Shown here piece by piece: positions 61,204 to 64,000 of a stretch of 64,000 nt of DNA; within the stretch, counting starts at the first letter, position 1, and the number at the start of each line of letters is the position of its first letter. The position numbers were made by a program, and so were the translations under genes. The notes beneath the pieces are model-generated. The model was not told the DNA's origin. It made no database searches and was given only the letters and a program-made list of their open reading frames with translations. Source of the DNA: Mesorhizobium sp. WSM4904 (GTDB lineage Bacteria; Pseudomonadota; Alphaproteobacteria; Rhizobiales; Rhizobiaceae); assembly GCF_029674545.1 (NCBI RefSeq), contig NZ_CP121354.1:4101001-4165000 (forward strand), written 5' to 3'.

Positions 61204-63039
61204 TCAGTTCTTCGTCTCTGCCTTGTTCAGCACGCCCGCCGTCTCTTCGTTCAGTGCCCGGCCGGCGTGGCGCGGCTGCGCGAGCGGCGTCGGGATCGGC
61301 GTGCCGATATTGCCTTTCAGAAAGCGCTGGCCGGCGCGGATGCCTTCGGCAAGCTGCGTCTCGAAACGGGCGGTGTCGCGGCGGCGCACGTCCTCGATGA
61401 CCTCGGCAACCTCTTCTGGGTCGACGCCTAGCGCTTCCAGCGCCGAGCCGCCGAACACCAGCGCGGATTCGAAGGTCTCACGCAACTGATAGTCGGCGCC
61501 GGCGCGGATGAGCTGCAAAGCGGTGCCCCGGTCGAAGGCGCGCGCCAGGATGGTGACCAAAGGGAATTCGGCCTTGATCAGCTGCGCGATACGCACAGCG
61601 GCGTCCGGCTTGTCGACGCAGATCAGCACGGCACGCGCGCGGCCCGCGCCGGCCGCATGCAGGATGTCGAGCCGCGTGCCGTCGCCGTAATACACCTTGA
61701 AGCCGAAATCGGCCGCCGCCTGGATCATCTCGACCTCGTTGTCGATGATCGAGACGTCGAGGCCGCGCAAAAGCAGCGGTTGGCTGGCGATCTGCCCGAA
61801 ACGGCCAAAGCCGATGATCAGCACGCTGCCGGTGAGGCCGTCGGCGATGTCGACGCCTTCGAGCGATTGCTCGTCGCGCGGCGTAAGATAGCGCAGCGCC
61901 ACGATCGCCAAGGGCGTCAGCACCATGGAGATGATGACGATGGCGGTCAGCGTGGCGTTGGCCTGGCCGTCGATGATGCCGACCGCGGCCGCCGAGGAGT
62001 AGAGTACGAAGGCGAATTCGCCGCCCTGCGCCATGAAGACGGCGCGTTCGAGCGCCTCGCGGTGGCCGCTCTTGAGCATGCGCGCGACGATATAGATGCC
62101 GAGCGCCTTCATGATCATGTAGGCGACGACATAGATGGCGACGAGCCGCCAGTTCTGGGCGACGACGCCGAGGTCGAGCGACATGCCGACGGCAAGGAAG
62201 AACAGGCCGAGCAGGATGCCGCGGAACGGCTCGATGTCGGCTTCGAGCTGATGGCGGAAGGTCGATTCGGAGAGCAGCACACCGGCGAGGAAAGCGCCCA
62301 TTGCCATGGAGAGGCCGGAAAGCTGCATGGCTAGAGCCGACCCAAGCACCACAAGCAGGGCCGCGGCCGTCATCACCTCGCGGGCGCGGGCGTCCGCCAG
62401 GATGCGGAAGAGCGGGTTGAGCAGATAGCGCCCCGCCACCACCAGTCCGATGATCGCCGCGATGCCGATGCCGACTTCGGTCAACCGTTCGGACAGGCTG
62501 GTCTCGGCGCCGCCGGGCGCCAGAAACGCAACCAGCGCCAGAAGCGGCACGATCATGAGGTCTTCGAGCAGAAGGATCGACACGATACGCTGGCCCTTGG
62601 GCGTAGCGATCTCGCCGCGCTCCTCGAGCAACTGCATGACGATCGCCGTCGACGTCAGCACGAAACCGGCGCCGGCGACGAAGGACTGCGCGATCGGAAA
62701 GCCTCCGGCCAGTCCGACGCCGGTCAGCAGCAGGGCGCAAACGCCGACCTGCAGCGCGCCGAGCCCGAAAATCTCGCGGCGCAGGCCCCAGAGCCGCGAC
62801 GGCTGCATCTCCAGGCCGATGATGAACAGGAACATGACGACGCCGAGCTCGGCGACGTGGAGGATGGCTTCCGATTCGGAGAAGACGCGGAGGCCGAACG
62901 GCCCGATGACCACGCCCGCCGCGAGATAGCCGAGGATGGAGCCCAGTCCCATGCGCTTGAAGATCGGCACGGCGACCACGCCAGCGGCAAGCAGCGCCAC
63001 CACCTGTACGAGATCGCTGCTCGATGCTTCAGCCGCCAT
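61204..63039 (-). CDS. CPA2 family cation:proton antiporter (KefB-like) with TrkA-N domain
   Basis: A 611-residue inner-membrane antiporter. Twelve or so helices (LVQVVALLAAGVVAVPIFKR; FTSTAIV-like STAIVMQLL) are followed by a Rossmann TrkA-N/RCK domain (SVLIIGFGRFGQIASQPLLL at about 420-540) that binds nucleotides and gates the pore. KefB/C relatives are glutathione-gated K+ efflux systems, but no KefF/G quinone oxidoreductase gene lies nearby. ATG at 63039 was chosen over an upstream start that would add a non-homologous 34 residues. Confidence 0.92.
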   Translation of the reverse strand: MAAEASSSDLVQVVALLAAGVVAVPIFKRMGLGSILGYLAAGVVIGPFGLRVFSESEAILHVAELGVVMFLFIIGLEMQPSRLWGLRREIFGLGALQVGVCALLLTGVGLAGGFPIAQSFVAGAGFVLTSTAIVMQLLEERGEIATPKGQRIVSILLLEDLMIVPLLALVAFLAPGGAETSLSERLTEVGIGIAAIIGLVVAGRYLLNPLFRILADARAREVMTAAALLVVLGSALAMQLSGLSMAMGAFLAGVLLSESTFRHQLEADIEPFRGILLGLFFLAVGMSLDLGVVAQNWRLVAIYVVAYMIMKALGIYIVARMLKSGHREALERAVFMAQGGEFAFVLYSSAAAVGIIDGQANATLTAIVIISMVLTPLAIVALRYLTPRDEQSLEGVDIADGLTGSVLIIGFGRFGQIASQPLLLRGLDVSIIDNEVEMIQAAADFGFKVYYGDGTRLDILHAAGAGRARAVLICVDKPDAAVRIAQLIKAEFPLVTILARAFDRGTALQLIRAGADYQLRETFESALVFGGSALEALGVDPEEVAEVIEDVRRRDTARFETQLAEGIRAGQRFLKGNIGTPIPTPLAQPRHAGRALNEETAGVLNKAETKN

Positions 63040-63272
63040 GCCTGTCGTTCCGTTGTCTCGAAGCACTCCTTGCATGCAGCGGGAGTGGGAGGCAAGGGCA
63101 GGGCGCCTGGCAGGAAGAGCAGGGCCATTGGCAGGAAACAAAGGTGACGCCTGTCCGGCAAACTCCTGTTGCAGCTTCGTTACACAAGTTTACGCGGCCC
63201 GGTCGTTGCGTGCCGCCACAATCAGAGGTTAAGGCACGACCGGCTTTGGCCATTGGGCTTCGGCCATTGGAA

Positions 63273-63301
63273 GGCAGCGGCGATGGGCCGCTGCCTTTTT
63301 T
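63273..63301 (+). terminator. Stem-loop with T6 directly before the lipoprotein gene
   Basis: GGCAGCGGC-GATGG-GCCGCTGCC followed by six T. The Shine-Dalgarno GAGGAG of the next gene starts at the base after the T-run, so this could be an attenuator of that gene or the end of an upstream transcript. Confidence 0.65.
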
Positions 63302-63316
63302 GAGGAGATGACTGAC

Positions 63317-63583
63317 ATGAAGAAGTTTTTGCTCGTTGCCGTTGGTGTTGCGGCGCTGGCCGTTTCGGCCTGTTCGAAGGGACCGGAGTGCACGCAGGAA
63401 ATTGCCACCAAGAAGGCGCAGGATATGGCCGCCGCGCTGCAGGAAGCAATCACCAAGGATCCGAGCAAGGCGGCCGATCTGACGGCCAAGGTGCAGGCCG
63501 TGACGACGAAATATCAGAACGCCACGACGCTGGACGAGGCCTGCAAGGCCTATGACGAAGTGACCGCCGCCATCAAGGGTTGA
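63317..63583 (+). CDS. Small lipoprotein, 88 aa
   Basis: Begins MKKFLLVAVGVAALAVSACS; the lipobox VSAC gives a lipidated Cys. The short mature part is helical and acidic with many Ala and Lys (AKVQAVTTKYQNATTLDEAC). ATG at 63317 is favoured because GAGGAG lies about 8 nt before it; the in-frame ATG at 63308 touches the GAGGAG. No known domain. Flanked by hairpin terminators on both sides, so it is transcribed alone. Confidence 0.8.
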   Translation: MKKFLLVAVGVAALAVSACSKGPECTQEIATKKAQDMAAALQEAITKDPSKAADLTAKVQAVTTKYQNATTLDEACKAYDEVTAAIKG

Positions 63584-63602
63584 GCTAAGTCATAAACGGA
63601 TG

Positions 63603-63630
63603 AAGGCGGCGGCCATGGCTGCCGCCTTTT
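63603..63630 (+). terminator. Terminator after the small lipoprotein gene
   Basis: AAGGCGGCGGCC pairs with GGCTGCCGCCTT (one G-U) around AT, ending in TTTT. It lies 20 nt after the stop codon and also faces the converging partial gene. Confidence 0.7.
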
Positions 63631-63650
63631 GTCAATCCACGCTTGTCTGG

Positions 63651-64000
63651 TCAGTTCTTGGCTATCGAGCCGACCTCGACCGTATCGACCCGCTTCAGGC
63701 TCATGCCGATGACCGGCACCAGCTCTTTGTTGACGCGCACGGCAACCGTGACGGTCATCGAATTGTCGTCGGGGATGCGGGCCTGCATGACGCCATTCAA
63801 CTGATTGCGGTTGATGGTGAAGACCACCTTCTGCGCGTCGACGACATTGCCGCCGATGATGTCGAGCCCGTTGCCGGCCGAGCCGCCCATGAAGTTGCCT
63901 TTGTAACCTTCATGGCCCTTGCGTTCGACGCTCGCTGACATTTTTTGGGTGAACACACCGACCCGGCAGTCTCCGTCCAGCGTCATGCCGACCTTGCCGT
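63651..64000 (-). CDS. Hypothetical protein, N-terminus beyond the window
   Basis: Only the C-terminal part is in the window; the frame is open to base 64000. The visible protein (MTLDGDCRVGVFTQKMSASV, MGGSAGNGLDIIGGNVVDAQ, MTVTVAVRVNKELVPVIGMS) is beta-rich with no known motif. Whether it is secreted cannot be told without its N-terminus. No function proposed. Confidence 0.7.
   Translation of the reverse strand, partial: GKVGMTLDGDCRVGVFTQKMSASVERKGHEGYKGNFMGGSAGNGLDIIGGNVVDAQKVVFTINRNQLNGVMQARIPDDNSMTVTVAVRVNKELVPVIGMSLKRVDTVEVGSIAKN

Overview
The window looks like a chromosomal segment of an alphaproteobacterium of the Rhizobiales, most likely Mesorhizobium or a close Phyllobacteriaceae relative. 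The evidence is high GC, a 2066-residue homologue of the Rhizobiales growth-pole-ring protein, a B12-dependent ribonucleotide reductase, a malic enzyme fused to a phosphotransacetylase-like domain, families common in Rhizobiales (DUF1176, DUF2865, DUF1993, DUF1127-like), FixK-type regulatory boxes and several families of palindromic intergenic elements. No complete tRNA, rRNA, CRISPR array, phage or insertion-sequence transposase was found. This assignment is inference from gene content, not from a marker gene.

Layout. 1-5.5 kb: a cut-off DUF1176 protein, small conserved proteins, an aldo/keto reductase and a class V aminotransferase. 5.5-10.7 kb (minus): a tight five-gene unit, in transcription order a dimethylformamidase-large-subunit-like protein, a class III aminotransferase, DUF523, an SSAT-like acetyltransferase and an acetylpolyamine amidohydrolase-like deacetylase. 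It reads as an amine/polyamine module and is the best candidate for an undescribed system. 10.7-20.6 kb: mostly single genes (ParB-like, GFA, GNAT, UppP, phosphodiester glycosidase, Tim44-like, GH25 lipoprotein, PPOX, PEBP, VOC, HicB), with FixK-type boxes near 17.6 and 18.2 kb and a low-GC gene whose stop abuts a truncated hicA. 21.3-25.1 kb: nrdJ, with NrdR-type boxes upstream and a tRNA-3'-end-like segment inside the gene. 25.9-33.4 kb: a dipeptide/oligopeptide ABC operon with an embedded amidohydrolase and a terminal IclR regulator; a matching palindrome lies in front of the operon.

33.5-43.2 kb: gltX, DUF2865, MAPEG, maeB, an atypical SDR, an LpxH-like phosphoesterase, an MFS transporter and a dipeptide epimerase. 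43.3-47.3 kb: an Mla-type phospholipid transport operon with a STAS-permease fusion and an auxiliary lipoprotein, followed by a small monooxygenase-like protein. 47.9-54.1 kb: the giant GPR coiled-coil protein, with a divergent Hpt protein beside it. 54.9-56.3 kb: a [2Fe-2S] ferredoxin and a ferredoxin-NADP reductase of thioredoxin-reductase type. 56.5-64 kb: a DHA2 exporter, a DUF922 putative protease, the folP-folB-folK cluster, DUF924, a CPA2 cation/proton antiporter, a small lipoprotein and a cut-off secreted protein.

The genes are mainly core and accessory metabolism and envelope functions. The mobile-looking content is limited to small palindromic repeats and the low-GC gene at 20.6-21.2 kb.
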